A stretch of DNA of 64,000 bases from Phytophthora hibernalis (lineage: Eukaryota > Oomycota > Peronosporomycetes > Peronosporales > Peronosporaceae). This document shows, in pieces, positions 42,620 to 55,014 of the stretch. The notes below the pieces were generated by a model, which worked only from the letters and a program-made list of their open reading frames with translations, searched no databases and was not told where the DNA came from. A program made the position numbers and the translations under genes. Numbering within the stretch: the stretch's first letter is position 1; every line of letters starts with the position of its first letter. The DNA lies in the NCBI GenBank assembly GCA_012656075.1, contig JAAKBF010000173.1, forward strand, positions 62,001-126,000. The letters run 5' to 3'.

Positions 42620-45600
42620 TTACAGAATGTACTTCCCGTATTTGTCGCCACCCAGTCCGACTTGCATCGTGGTTTCGTCCAGGATGCGCTGCAACTCCCG
42701 CCTTGCCTCGATAACGGAAGCTTGCGTTGGACCCTCGATCGCCTACAAACACACGATGGTATACACGTTAAAATAACCTGGAACACATCCTGCAAAGTTT
42801 TGACGTACCAAGTACAGTTTCCGTTCTGACGGGTTGGGCTTGCGGCCTGCAGGAATGTACGACCCTCTAGCGATAACAGCCACGCCAGTGAGCTCCGCCA
42901 CCGAGTCGCTCGCCTCCTTTTGGGTAACCTTCCAGCGAGCCTGCTGCGGATAGTCATTAATCTCGAGCTCTTCGACGAAGTGGTTTTCGCCAGAGATGCC
43001 GTCCTTGTATTGCAAATCCAGATTCTGAATAATTTTCTGGGCCTTGACGAACGCCGACATCGCCTCTCTATCAATTGGTATATGCTTCTGACCAGCAGGC
43101 GCCGATGGTTTATCGGCCACAACAGCGGCACTCTCTTTGCTCTGCTCATCCGCATCATCCTCATCGACTGCGCCAGAATCCTGCGAGTAAATCAAGAAAA
43201 CCCACGTTACTAAATCCTGATTCTCGGGATCAAAAGCGTACTTATACAGTCGTACCTCAACCAAAATGCCCTGGTCCAGTTCATATTGACGCCTCTGGAG
43301 ATCTGCTGTTCGTTGGGTCTCATTTCGCTCCGTCTCGTCAAACGTGAAACCCTTGCCTTTAAAACCACTTCCGTGGTATCTCGCTTCGCCGCGATTGACC
43401 TGAAGCCCCACGCGTAACATGCGTTACCTAAGATCAGATGATAACAGTGGTGATCTAGCAAACATACCTTTGCCTTGAATCCTTCTGCAAGCGCCGTCAG
43501 TTCTGTTGGAACGGTTTGTTTGGAATTTTCCAATGCCTTCACGAGATCCACCGAGTATTCTTCCTCCTATAATTGCAAAGATACACGCAGTCAGTGCATT
43601 GATATTATGATAGTAAAGAGTCACAGAAACGTACATCCGGAGAAATAAAAGTGTAGGCTGTACCCTTCCGGCCTGCTCGCCCGGTTCGTCCAACACGATG
43701 CACGTAGTCTTCCATGTGATTGGGACAGTGGTAATTGATGACTAGAACCAAATCCTTCACGTCAAGACCACGACCAGCGACAGATGTCGCCACCATCACG
43801 GTTCGCACCTTCCGTTTGAAGTCATCGATCGTGTAGTCTCGATCCACTTGATCTTTGCCACCTACAGATGCACAATACAACGCATATCAAATTAGCACCC
43901 GTATAGTTTGCTGCTAGAAGCATTAGGCACTAGAAGTAAGTTCATCCCGACATACCGTGAAGAGAAAGCGCGGGATACCCAGCTTTCATCAAGTCTTGGA
44001 AAATCTGGTCACACGCTTGCTGCTTGTTCACGAATACGAGAATATTTCCTTTTTCGTACCAAAGGCCCAAAAGTTGCAGCAGGCGCATGAACTTGTCATC
44101 CTCTTCGCGGACCTCAACATATTGCGTAATATCACCCGATGCTGTGCTGCGTGCGCCCACAGTAATTTCAACCGGTTTGTGTAGCACTTTGCGCGCAAGC
44201 GACTCCACTGAACGAGGGAAGGTTGCTGAGAACAGCAGCGTCTGCCGGTCTGGACGAATGTTCATCATGATCTTCGTGATCTGCGGCTCGAAACCCATAT
44301 CAAACATGCGATCAGCCTCATCCAGCACCACGTACGTCACGCGCTGCAGTGATACCATCTTGCCAGCACTCATGCAAAGAATATCAATCATGCGTCCTGG
44401 AGTGCAGATTACGATATCCGAACCTCGCTTTAGGTTAGCAATTTGCTCCGACACTGATGATCCTCCGTAAACAGCAGTAGCTCGCAATCCAAGCCCCTTG
44501 GAGAACCTTCGGGTCTCAACATAAATTTGTTGAGCGAGTTCGCGAGCAGGCGCCATGACAATTCCAATTGGGCCTTCACTTTCTTGCAAAGGAGGCTGGG
44601 CAAGAATGTGACGGAACATCGGAAGGAGGAAAGCTAGCGTCTTGCCTGAGCCCGTTTTGGCAATACCGATCACATCGCGTCCGGACATAATAGCAGGCAG
44701 AGCCTGCTTTTGAATAGCAAACGGTTCCTCATAGCCATGCTTTTTGATCAGCTGAAGCATACGAACGCTAAAGCCGCACTGCGTCCACTTTTGCAGTGGG
44801 CGTGGACAACTCTTTCCGCGAACCTTGATTTCAGATTCTATGCGCTGGGTCTCCACCTCCTCCTCCGGCAAGTTCTTGATTTCCTTGGGAACGACGTAGA
44901 ATTTCTTCTGAAAGGAAAGGTAGTTCACCTTCGAGTGTTCCACTGGCTTGATCTCCTTCTTCTTTTGCTGCTCTTGCAGAATCTCCAGTGCCGACCGTTG
45001 ATCCACTAACTCAGAGTCTTCACCGATAATATCTTCTTCGAATCCCTGGTAGATCCGCCCGGTATCATCCTTCTTCAACATCGGATCCTCTCCAGCTTCG
45101 CCATTGCTTTCACCGTTGGTAGTCATAGTTTGTGTTGAACTGCTTGCCTTCTTTTCTTCTTGCTCGCGCTTATCTTTAATCGCTCGCATAAACTCCTTGA
45201 GCTCACGCTCTTCACGCGCTTCACGTTCCTCCGGCGTTTCTTTCGGAGCATTAGTGCTGACTTGGGGTTCAACGGAAGGCTTGGGCATGGCCACACCCGA
45301 CTGCTCCGCTGCATCTGGGGGCAAGAACGTGCCATAAATATTGATTTTACCCTTGGCTTCAATTTCCGACTGCGAAATCACGTTAGCAGCGGGGTTAGCG
45401 CAGGCCGCCTCGTCCACCAGTCCAGCCATGTAGGCATCCAGAGGGTCTGCCTCCTCCACAACCTTCTGCACTCGTTCACGCTGGCGCGCCTCTTCCTCCT
45501 CCCTTTTCTTCCGCTCCTCAGGGGTCTCGCCTTTTCCTCGTCTTCTGGCGTCCACAGATCCAACTGCTTCGGCACCGCGTCGTCCTCCGCCAGAAACTTC

Positions 45601-46297
45601 GCTTTCTCCTGTTTCTGCTTGAGTTTCACCTCGCGCAAAACCACTTCCCGCTGTTCCTGTTTGGCTGTAGTTTCACCATTAAGAGGAGGCTTACTCCCCC
45701 ACCCAAGGCGTTGAAAAACACCCCAGGCTTGTTCGTCTTCTTCACTGTCTGGTTGCCAGGTTTCAACGAGATGCCACTGAACTTGAACTTCTTCAACGTA
45801 GCTCCTCCAGTCGTCACAGCAACGGGGAGCTGGCGCAGCTCTCTTCTTCTCACTAGGGATACTCTCAGCTACAGGCACAGCAACTTCAACCTCCTGATTC
45901 CCTACAACAGGTTCACCAATGGCAGGTTTCTCCTCTTTAGCCTCGGATCTTTTGCGTCTCGTCCTCTCGTGGCTCCTGCTTCGGCTCCTCCTGCTCTTGC
46001 GTGCACTTTTCCTGTCCCGCTTCTTCTTGGAGCTTCTCCGCGGCGAGCGGCTCCTGGAGCGCGAGTACGAGGGCGAGCGCCGGCGCTCCGTCTTGGACCG
46101 TTTCTTGCGCGTCTTGGACGAGCGACGGCGCTCCGGGACCGCGAGCGGGAGCGTGACGCGCTGGACGACAGAGAGCGCTTGCGGCCGCAGGAGTGGGACC
46201 TGGAGCGCCGACGTGAGGACGCGTGGCGACGCGACGCGCGTGGACTGCGACTGCGTCTTCGCCGGTGGCGACTGGGACTGGCCGCGACTTCCGCCAT
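42620..46297 (-). CDS. DEAD-box spliceosomal RNA helicase DDX46/PRP5
   Basis: U2 snRNP-associated helicase needed for pre-spliceosome assembly in the nucleus. The N-terminus is an RS domain (MAEVAASPSRHRRRRSRSPR...), then a charged linker, the Q motif (PFAIQKQALPAI), AKTGSGKT, PARELAQQ, TPGR, VLDEADRMFD, LFSATFP, GRGLDVKD and HRVGRTGRAG. The PRP5-specific C-terminus follows (EELEINDYPQQARWKVTQKE, IARGSYIPAGRKP, SERKLYL, ending DKYGKYIL). Introns: 43862-43955, 43567-43634, 43400-43467, 43181-43255, 42743-42808. Frameshifts occur only before the helicase core, near 46135, 45780-45690 and 45590. The stop is at 42622-42620. The start is supported by an initiator 8 nt upstream. Confidence 0.94.
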
Positions 46298-46304
46298 GGC
46301 AAGC

Positions 46305-46318
46305 AGAATGCGGAATGA
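46305..46318 (-). promoter_or_regulatory. Near-perfect oomycete Inr of DDX46/PRP5
   Basis: Minus-strand TCATTCCGCATTCT matches TCATTYYNCAWTTT at 13 of 14 positions, 8 nt upstream of the ATG at 46297. Confidence 0.65.
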
Positions 46319-46453
46319 ATCCGTGGGTTTGAAGGGAGGCGACGGCGGTTTCCTACGTTGTGATTGGAGGAAAAGAATAGTGAGAGAAGGTGGTGATTGG
46401 ATGAAAAGGGACAATTTGCATGTGGACATTGGAAGGACACTATCGTCTGCTGG

Positions 46454-49400
46454 TTAGAAGTACAGGTACTCTTTCCGTTTGCGCTTGGAGAAGATGATGG
46501 CGCCAAACATGAGCGAGTCATAGTGCGGGAAGTCGTTCGAGTTGGGCAGGTGCCCGATCTCCCCGAACGTCGTCATGCCCATCAAGGATGCCCCACCTGA
46601 CCAATCCTTATACGCACCAACCTATACGCATGGTCAAAGGGTACAAAGTGAGAAGTGGATCAGTATGTACACTTGATCAATTGGCAGTTTACCATCTCGG
46701 CCATGCTTTTGTGGCCCAACAGAGCCTGCACGCCGGCTGACAAGAACATCAGACAACCGATCGTCTCGTGGATGTAGAACTTGTTGCTTTCCACCGCTTG
46801 GGCTCCCATCTGCAAAGCCAGCAAAAAGACAGACGTAAGATACAGATTAAAAACCGAGTATCTTGGTACGAACCTTGTTGATGGCGGTCTTCAAGGACTG
46901 CGCGGACGTCTCCATCAGCACGACGTTGGTGCCGGAGGCGACCGAGCTTGTCGTGCTCAACGAACCATCCTCGTTGATACCGGTGATCACCGCCGTCATG
47001 TTGATGAGCTTTGACCAGTCACTTGACTGCATTGAGCACAGCGAGGAGGAGGAGTTTGCGTCAATGCTGCGGTCGACTTCCATTTGGTTTGAAACAAAAT
47101 CAATGGTAGTGCCCAGCGGGTGCAGACTGCCGAGTCGAGGAAATCCAATTGAGGAGAGCTCAGTCTGACTCTTGTCTGACGCAACGTCGAGCCACTTTAA
47201 GAGCAACAACATTAAAATCACAACAAGTCAGTTGGTTGTCAGCAACACAAGATCGTATCCGGCTGCGAGACGTTACCTCTTGATAGACCTCCGCGGCTGG
47301 CTTGCAATCAATTTCGTAGATGGTCTTGTTTGACGCCTTCGTGACCGTGCCCATGCAGTATTCACTATTTACACCCACAGGGCTGTAGCCGCTGAACCAG
47401 CTCACATACGTTTCCACGCTCGGGAAGCACAACGCAAATGCGATGCCCATCTCTGTCCAGTCACCGCGTCCTTCGCGAACACTCTTCGTGTAATCAGAGC
47501 TACTGCTACTGCTAATTTGAATCCAAGAAACGGAGACTTCACCTTCACCGTGTCTAGTGGCATCCGAAGAACAACCGCCGATGATCGGGCAGTGAATTGC
47601 CTCCCTGATGCCGTCAATCGCATGCTCCACAAAAAGTGGGCAAGCGTAAGTTGCAATGAATGCTGGCTTCTCACCAGCATCAACATCACCTACCACTCGG
47701 GCGAACGCAGTCTTCGCTGCAGCGTACGTCTTCTCATGTGCATCGCTCTGTGAATACTCTGCATGGACGACAGAGTAAATTCCATGGGGGTCATTCACAC
47801 CCCACAGCGTGACCAGACCTTCGTCGTTATGTCGGTTCACAGAAACCCAAGCATTCTCATCACACATACCACGCGCGATCGTGCCACCAATGTAGGGGAC
47901 TCCAGGTGCTAACTGACGCAGCAAGTTAACGATGACTTCAGCACTAAACCCTGTAGAAAATCCAACCACCACGAAGTGGACATCTCCCCGAGTTTGGTCA
48001 TCAGTTCCTGAAAAGCTCCAGTCATGGCAAGAACTTCCGTCTTGTTTGTAGCCCACGCAGAAGCCGCATGGACGTAGCTGCTAGTATTTTGCACAGGTAA
48101 CCTCTCAACTGAGCTGGATCGTCGTTCCGTTTCTTCCTGGTTATCATGAGCTGGTGGTTGCACAGATTTCCGCACGGGGTCTTGCGAAGGACCACGGCGG
48201 CCAGCACTGGCGGGACGTCCTCTACCTGGGTTTTTAGTGGCTGCCGGTTTAGCCACGCTCAATTGATTATCTCGTCCGTGGCCAGTGGCGCGCTCAATAC
48301 TCACTTCAGAGTGCGATCGCCGTACTCGGCGCATATGCTTCGAGCCTCGTGCTGCCTGTTCTCCGTAACTGTGGCGCTGCGGCAATTGCGTATTGCTTTG
48401 CCGCTGCTTTCCTCCAGATATTTTTCGCGATGTCCGCAGGTTCGAATCGCGGCGCTGCCGATCATCAATGGTATCTGGAAGTTCACGGTACTGTTGGTGA
48501 GGGCGGTTGTTTCCATCCTCCTTCTCTTCCTCGTCGTTGTCCAGACTGATGCGACGGTACTTACGTGGCATCCGCTCCTCCTTGGCGCTAGGAACTCGCC
48601 CCGGCTCATCGGCCGGAGTCTCCAGCGCCCCTGATAGGTCCTGCGAGTGCGAAGGACTCGGGAGGCGAAGCTGCTGGGCAGCACTCGGCTCAGCGCCTGT
48701 GGCGATTTGCTGCTGCTCTGTGCTCCGCTGGATCCAGTCCTTAAAGTCCTCTTGGTTGTTCAGCTCCCTCCCACTCTTTGACCGATGGTGGGACACCACG
48801 CACTTGCTGCACACGCGGATACTCGGCTGGTGTCGTGACAGCACCTGCTTACCTGTGTCATTGTGCGTGAAGCTAATCGACGGCACGCGGATAGTGCTGC
48901 TACATGACCAGCAGATCACTTCTCCGCACGTGCGGCAGTGGTGGCGGCGACGGAAGATTGACGAAAAGCGGCGATTGCAAAGCACGCAGAAGCGGCGTTC
49001 TCTGTTTCAATGCAAGGCGAACAAGTGTGCTCATTAAGTAAACTGAGTCTGTGCGATGGAAAAATGTCCCCATGAACAACAGCAAGTGGCACAACGTACT
49101 TGTCTTTCACCCAAGCGGACGTCTTCACAACCGATATTTCCTGTAGCTCTGGTGGGTCCTCAAGCAAGTCGCGGAGTCCGCGAGCGAGCTGCGTGACCAT
49201 CTCCACCGCTGGGTTGCTGCGGAACAGACTGACCATGGGAGGCGGTCGCTGGAACGCTATGGAGATCGTGACGAAATCATCCTTATAGTCCGGTGAGGAC
49301 GTACGCTCGAATTTGCAGATGAGCGCATCGAACTGCGAGCGCTCCAGGTTGTTGCCCTGGATATGCGGCATGCCGCCCACCTCCGCCAGCGATTCCTGAA

Positions 49401-50178
49401 AAAGGTAGCATGCGACGATATCTCCACCTGATGTCTCGATGCCAATATACTGCAAACCATAAGCCACCCACAGGTCAGTTCACTCACCCGCTCGTCACGT
49501 TACCAGCATTGCAAGTAACGGTTAAAAATAGAAGAAGTGCAGCAAAAGCAGCACGTCACATCGCTGGCAACGTCCGTACTGTACCTCCAGCACGTAGAAA
49601 TCCGAGGATTTGGTCGCCAATGAACCCGACTTGATGGCCCACCACTTGATGGCCGCCTGCTTGTACATCTCTCGGCCGTCGCGCGGCGGGTTGGCACTCG
49701 GGTACACGCCCGTGCCGTTGAGGTCTTCTAGCACCTCTGCGTCCAGGAACATGTCGCCCAGCACCTTGCGCATGAAGAGTTTGAACTTGTCCGACGTCTT
49801 GAGGTCGTAGATGGTCTTGAGCACGTTCGGGAAGGCGGCGTTGGCGAACACGACGGCCTTGGCCGACACGGACTCGGACCAGTCGGGGCTGGGCTTGTAC
49901 ACGCCAATGTCGTTCTTGCAGTCGTGCACCTTCCACAGCGCGTTGCTCGAGTCGCTCAGCAGACTCAGACACGACCGCGCGCGGTTCTCCGCGTACTTGT
50001 GCAGGCGGATCTTGCGCTCGTAGGACAGCGATGGGCCTTGTGGAGGCGGCGGGTACTCGTCGCCCTGTGAGTTTGAATTGTCCGCCGAGTCGCTCCAGTC
50101 CGCGGCATTGGCATTGGCCGTAGCGTCCCCTTCGGCTGCAGGTGTAGCTGCTGCTGCCTGCGCTGGAGGCGGATTCAT
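46454..50178 (-). CDS. START-like / FYVE / FIST multidomain protein (one frameshift)
   Basis: Exon 1 from ATG 50178 (MNPPPAQAAAATP) to 49585; introns 49450-49584, 49002-49099, 47195-47276, 46810-46873 and 46622-46692. Exons 1-2 form an oomycete START-like lipid-binding region (YKQAAIKWWAIKSG; DFVTISIAFQRPPP). The FYVE finger follows: WVKDKERRFCVLC (the WxxD motif, made by splicing), RRRHHCRTCGEVICWSC and IRVCSKC, which binds PI3P on endosomes. A long basic/Ser-rich linker leads, after a one-base shift near 47990, to FIST-N (VVVGFSTGFSAEVIVNLLRQ; PYIGGTIARGM; PIIGGCSSDAT) and FIST-C (CLMFLSAGVQALLG; TTFGEIGHLPNSN; DSLMFGAIIFSKRKRK). FIST is a small-ligand sensory domain known mainly from prokaryotes. 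The combination suggests a membrane-recruited sensor; that role is inference. Confidence 0.8.
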
Positions 50179-50553
50179 CTGCCTGGAGGTGGCAATTGGA
50201 GCGGTCTAAGGGGAGAAGAACTGCGGCCTGGAGACTGTACGTGGGAAGCAGGCGCTTGAGTCTTTCTGCCCAATGGAGGGCGCCGCGCCACGCCGCCGCA
50301 AATCGAGTTTTCAGTTCTGCTCATATTCCATGAACGTTTCCACGGACGACCATACCACACTAGAATTACACAAGATATCTTTTCAACCAATCCGAAACGT
50401 TTCCTTTTCATCCAATAGCAACTCTCCGTATCACGACTAGTGGAAGACAAATTATACCCAATCGTGTCGTTGACAGCGGCGTGACTTGATCACTCGCCAA
50501 CATGAAGCCATCACTCTGCATGTTGCACTGTCATTCATCAACTTGCCTCCAGT
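50179..50553. promoter_or_regulatory. Divergent intergenic region with Inr for the F-box gene
   Basis: 375 bp between two divergent starts. TCATTCATCAACTT at 50531-50544 is Inr-like (two mismatches), 10 nt before the ATG at 50554. No ORF of coding character. Confidence 0.5.
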
Positions 50554-51753
50554 ATGGGAGCGGACGTCATGACGGACGACCTGGTGCACTCCGTAGCGGG
50601 CTTCCTGACGCCTTCTGACCTTCACTCTGCAATGTACGTCACTCTCTCTATATCTCTACCCTCTTACTAACTCTGAACCTCTCTACAGCCAAGTGAACTC
50701 GTGGTGGAGTGAAGTGTGTTCTAGCGACGTCATCTGGAGACGTCTGTGCGTCTCTCGCTGGCTGTTGCCACGTCCCGAGCGTCTCATCCGAAGCACAGGC
50801 ACCGGCAGCTTCTACGAACTGTTTCTGTACCTGGACAGAGCGCGCTACTTGCCGCGCGGCAAGTACACGACCAAGGTACAGCGGATTGCTGTCTATTTAG
50901 TCATTAATTTACTGTTCTAACGTCTGTAGCAGCACCAGATCGTATGGGGACGCGGACGAGACCAAGGTGCTGACGTGTGGCTCACAGTAGCGCACAGTTC
51001 CAATTGCCAGGTGCAGTCTACAGCCGACACGAGCTACATCCAGCTACGCGTCGTGGTGCAGAACCTGCGCGCACAGCCTCTTACTGTGGACCTGCAGGAG
51101 CTGCAAGTCCGCATGAAAGGAGGTCGCGCAGGAATGATCTTAGGCGTTGGATCGGTTGGTGGAGCTACTGCTGAGGTGAAGCAGCTCGCGCCTGTGGTGC
51201 TGGCAGTCAATGGTGTGGACGTGCATCTGACGCCCACCAGACAATTACTCGAACTGCAGATGTTCGACTTTGCCGTACTGGCGGTCAATGTCGTGTGCAC
51301 TGGCTGCGAGTTTGAACCGGACTTCCTCGAGTCGTACGTGTGGATGGTGTTGGATTTGTGGTGGTCTTTAACTCACGTGTTGATGTTTGGCTGGTTTTGC
51401 TTGCAGGTGCAGCGCGCTGTGGGTGCCGATTCGCCGGATTGGGCGGTGTACATCGTTGAGCACCTGTCGCTGCGGACTGATCCCCGACAGCTACCACCAA
51501 GGCATCATCCGCGTGCCTGTGGTTGACGAGTCGGTGATCTGGAGGCACTATGATCTCGTGTCGAATCGGTTCATGGTGCGTTGTGTTATAATAGGTTTGA
51601 CAGGTATTTGGTCTTCATGCGTCAAAGGCTGATTATTGTTGTGATTGTGCACAGGTGCTGGATACGCGGTCAGTCGAAGACGTTGATCAATTCAGTAATT
51701 TATTAGGCGCGCCTATCAGCCATTTTTCCAAGCGGAAGCGCAGCATTTCGTGA
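50554..51753 (+). CDS. F-box-like protein
   Basis: MGADVMTDDLVHSVAGFLTP, SDLHSA, then after an intron (GTACGT...CTACAG) IQVNSWWSEVCSSDVIWRRL gives an F-box-type pattern (L..v..fL...dL..a..v...W......d..W). Further introns: GTACAG...CTGTAG after KYTTK, GTACGTG...TTGCAG after FLES, and GTGCGT...GCACAG after NRFMV. The middle part reads as a beta-rich domain (SYIQLRVVVQNLRAQPLTVD; LQMFDFAVLAVNVVCTGCEF). It ends NLLGAPISHFSKRKRSIS with a basic C-terminus. Probably a substrate receptor for an SCF ubiquitin ligase, with unknown target. All exon joins keep frame. Confidence 0.7.
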
Positions 51754-52010
51754 GCGACAGCCCAGACGGATGAGGGAGTTTATTGTCAAAGTATTGCCAT
51801 CAGATTTGCTAATCAAACGAGGTTTTGTCTATCTGGTAGAACAGCCCTGGAGATATGTAATGTGTTGCTCTCGAGCACATATTGTGCCGTTCTCGATTTG
51901 GGCAAAGCTTCTGGCTCAACATGGTCCCGGGGCGCCTCTTCACAGTACTTGGAAGGATCGGCTACTCCTGGCCACTTCAAGACTGGCCGGCTCCAAAGCA
52001 AACCCCTAAA

Positions 52011-54289
52011 ATGTCCGCGACCGAAGACACTGAAAAGGATGGGGCGTCCGTGGTCGATGCGTCGGCGAAGAAGGTATCCAAGAGCCCATGGCTGTCAGCA
52101 TACCACAATTCGGTGGCTGGTATCAAGGCTGGATCTAGTTGCATGCAGTTGGTGGATGTGTACGGAGATGGTGATGCCAAGCTCGTAGTCGCAGATGGAG
52201 ATCAGAGACTCAAGATGTATAAAGGTAAAAGGATATGCCTGCTACTGGTTGACCACCCGTCCTTACGCGAGGCGGTATCTTGGACAGGCTCGTCACTTCA
52301 CGGAGAGCAAGCAGTTCTTGGAGTGCCATCAGCTTTGAGCTATTTCTACTCGGGTATGAATTCACAAGTAATAAACCGTGGGCTCTGTGGGAACTTTATT
52401 AACCTGTTGATCTGCATGCAGATAACACTCGACCCCGCATCCCAGCGATAGCTGTTGCCTCGGGTCCATTCATCTTCATCTATCGCAACTTTCGCCCGCA
52501 CTACAAATTCACAGTACCGGCAATTGAGATCGATGCTCAGGAGACAAAACTTTGGGAGGCGTTGGCGAAGTGTACCATTGAGGTTCCTGATGCACTTGCT
52601 CAGCTCTTAACCATGCGGTAAGCACCTACTCGTGTTGAAAAGTATTCTGCAATGCTGATGAGCTTCAAATGCTTGTAGTGGTTTAGGCATTCGCTTGTCA
52701 GAGCGATCGCGGGGTCTGCTGGCAATTGATAATATTGAAGAGCAGGCGGAATACGTGTCTCGCTTCATGGATGACCCTCTTGTCGAGCGCTCATGCGTAA
52801 CATGCATGACGACAATCAACAAGAACATGGACGACAAGGACGCAGTGAGCTGGTACGGCTGTACTACAACGAATCAACATGAACTCGAAGATACTGATCT
52901 CTTGTTTGCATGTGCTCTAGCCTTGTCGTGGCGACAGAGGGCTGTATGGTGTATGTACTGGACCCACAGGGTACATCACTTGTGCAGCAAGTTAAAGTTC
53001 CAGGCGTGCCTGTCGAAATAGTGGCCGTCGGGCTGCTTGACGTCGAGAATCGCCTTGTTATCACAACACGCAACGGCTCCGTGTACATGATTAAGAACGG
53101 AGAACTGCTGAAGTCGGTGATTGAACTTGAATCGCCAGCATGTGGCCTGGTGCAGTTGGAGAAAAGCATTGTAATTGCATCAGTGAGCCGTAAGCTCACG
53201 TCGTATCACCTCAAGGGCAAGAAAAACTGGAGTCTGACAATGAGCGACGATATTGTAGCCATGGAAGCTTTCAGCCTCCGGCGTACGAAAGATACTCGTG
53301 GTGTCCTCGTCGCGCTACGCAACGGGAGGTGACGCTGTACAATGAGAAGGTTAAAGTGTGCACCCTCAGTACGGAAACTGTGCTCACAGGCATGCGCTTC
53401 GGGCAGTATGGGCGCGAGGAAGCATCACTCGTTCTTGTCCAAAGAGTGGCGCGCTATCGCTCAAGATCCTGAAGCGCACAGCTAGTTTGGAGGCGATTTC
53501 GGAGGCGGCAGGACCTCCGCCTGAACAAGGTCAGTTCGTCTCGCTCTGTAAAGTTGTCGTACTTGCACTAATTCATTTTCTCGCTTGTTAGACATTCCAC
53601 TGAATATCCCCAAGAAGACGACCCTGTACGTCGAACAAACCCAACGCGAGCGAGACCATGCCACTGAAATGCATCGCCACTTCCAGCGTGACTTGTGCAA
53701 GCTGCGTTTGACCACAGCTCGCGCCTACGTCAAAATCATCAAAGACGGCCAGGTACGCAGCTGTCAAATCTAGATTGGGTCATGCTTTGTTCTGGTGCTG
53801 ATACTTTTCACGATAATAGGGGCCGGTGTCGTACTCAACGGGTGCAGCAATCCGATTGAACGCGCAAGTACAGGGAATTGGTCCGTTTTTCCGAATCAAA
53901 CTCAACGTTCAGGTACGTAACTTCGACGTGTAACGAGACCGTGACGTTTCTAACGTTGATTTTTGTTCAGAATGCTGGCTCGAAAGCCGTGACCGATATC
54001 ACGGTCGCCTTCCACTACGACCACGAGTTGTATCGCGTCGGACAGAGTCTGCTTGTGATCCCGCTCGTGATTCCTGTAAGTTGATCTGCAGCGCCGTTTT
54101 GCTGTCCGAAGCTAATGCCCTTTCCTTTGTTGCCTCCAGAACGTGCAATACCAGTACGCTGTAGACGTGGAGAGCATCTCGGAGCTCGGCGCTGCCGACA
54201 ATGTGTCCATCTTCGTGTGCGGCAAGGAGAGGTACGAGCGCATCCAATGCGATGATCACAACCAAGAGGCTAACGTGGGCGTGTTATGA
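52011..54289 (+). CDS. BBS1: BBS1, BBSome subunit (two frameshifts)
   Basis: Subunit of the BBSome, the coat that traffics membrane proteins in cilia and flagella. Nine exons; introns 52225-52287, 52354-52421, 52618-52678, 52853-52920, 53530-53591, 53753-53819, 53913-53970 and 54076-54139. Family motifs: SPWLSAYHNSVAGIKAGSSC, LVVADGDQRLKMYKG, VASGPFIFIYRNFRPHYKF, CMTTINKNMDDKDAVSCLVV (intron inside), TRNGSVYMIKNGEL, MRFGQYGREEASLVL, LKILKRTASLEAISEA, IPKKTTLYVEQTQRERDHA and EMHRHFQRDLCKLRL. The end carries the adaptin-ear-like GAE domain (FHYDHELYRVGQSLLVIPLV). One-base breaks occur near 53329 and 53447, both in otherwise perfect alignment with the family. Its presence implies a flagellated (zoospore) stage. 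Confidence 0.95.
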
Positions 54290-55014
54290 TCATTTGAATG
54301 TCAAACTATAGCTGCGTCCCGCTCGTTTCCGCGGTGGTGAGCATGCCACTGAGCGAGCCCGAGCTATAACTTGGCATTGACTGAAGAGGATGCGTATTGA
54401 AGTTGGAATCCACAACCAAAAGTAAACCTCGTTCATCTGTAAACGGTCATCTCTTTCTACCGGTACAATTGTACAGGTAGGTGTGCCTGTATTAATAGCT
54501 TGGATGTGCCTTCGAAGTAATTAGGTGGAGCGCGTGCATGCTGTGACACGGAGTTCAGAGCTGGACAGGGCCCCGTAAACAAATGACCGTGAGAGGGACT
54601 GATGTTTGCTTTCGAAGCGAAAACTTTCACTTTCTCCTCCGTTTGCATCCTGTCCAAGGCAATCACCTAGTTGAAGTAATCAATTGGTCTGCATAATCAA
54701 AATGGCTACATTTTAATCCATTTTTAGTCAGAAACCTCTATGAACATATATTATGAAAAACAGAACCCCTTACAAAACTACGACAAAGGGTACCTTGAAA
54801 CCCGATGTCCCACGGTGGTCACTATTTAATAGGTACATAACGAAATGTGCAGCAATTTCTGTGGCGGTTCCCCCATGCTCGAAGCATATCTCAAGTTTCC
54901 CTGTCGTCGACACTTCATCTGTCCATCCGAGTTTGTCAGCAGCTTCTGTCCCTCCTTCCCATCACCTCCATCATCTTCTGCTCAGTCCTATTAAAGCACC
55001 AACAGCAGATCAGA
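54290..55014. other. Intergenic, nothing recognised
   Basis: No coding motif on either strand. An open frame in phase with the next gene extends upstream to 54847, but without an ATG. Confidence 0.5.

Noticed and set aside
45711..46457. 248-codon plus-strand ORF
   Set aside because: It lies antisense to the RS-rich N-terminus of DDX46; Arg/Ser repeats read backwards give long stop-free frames.
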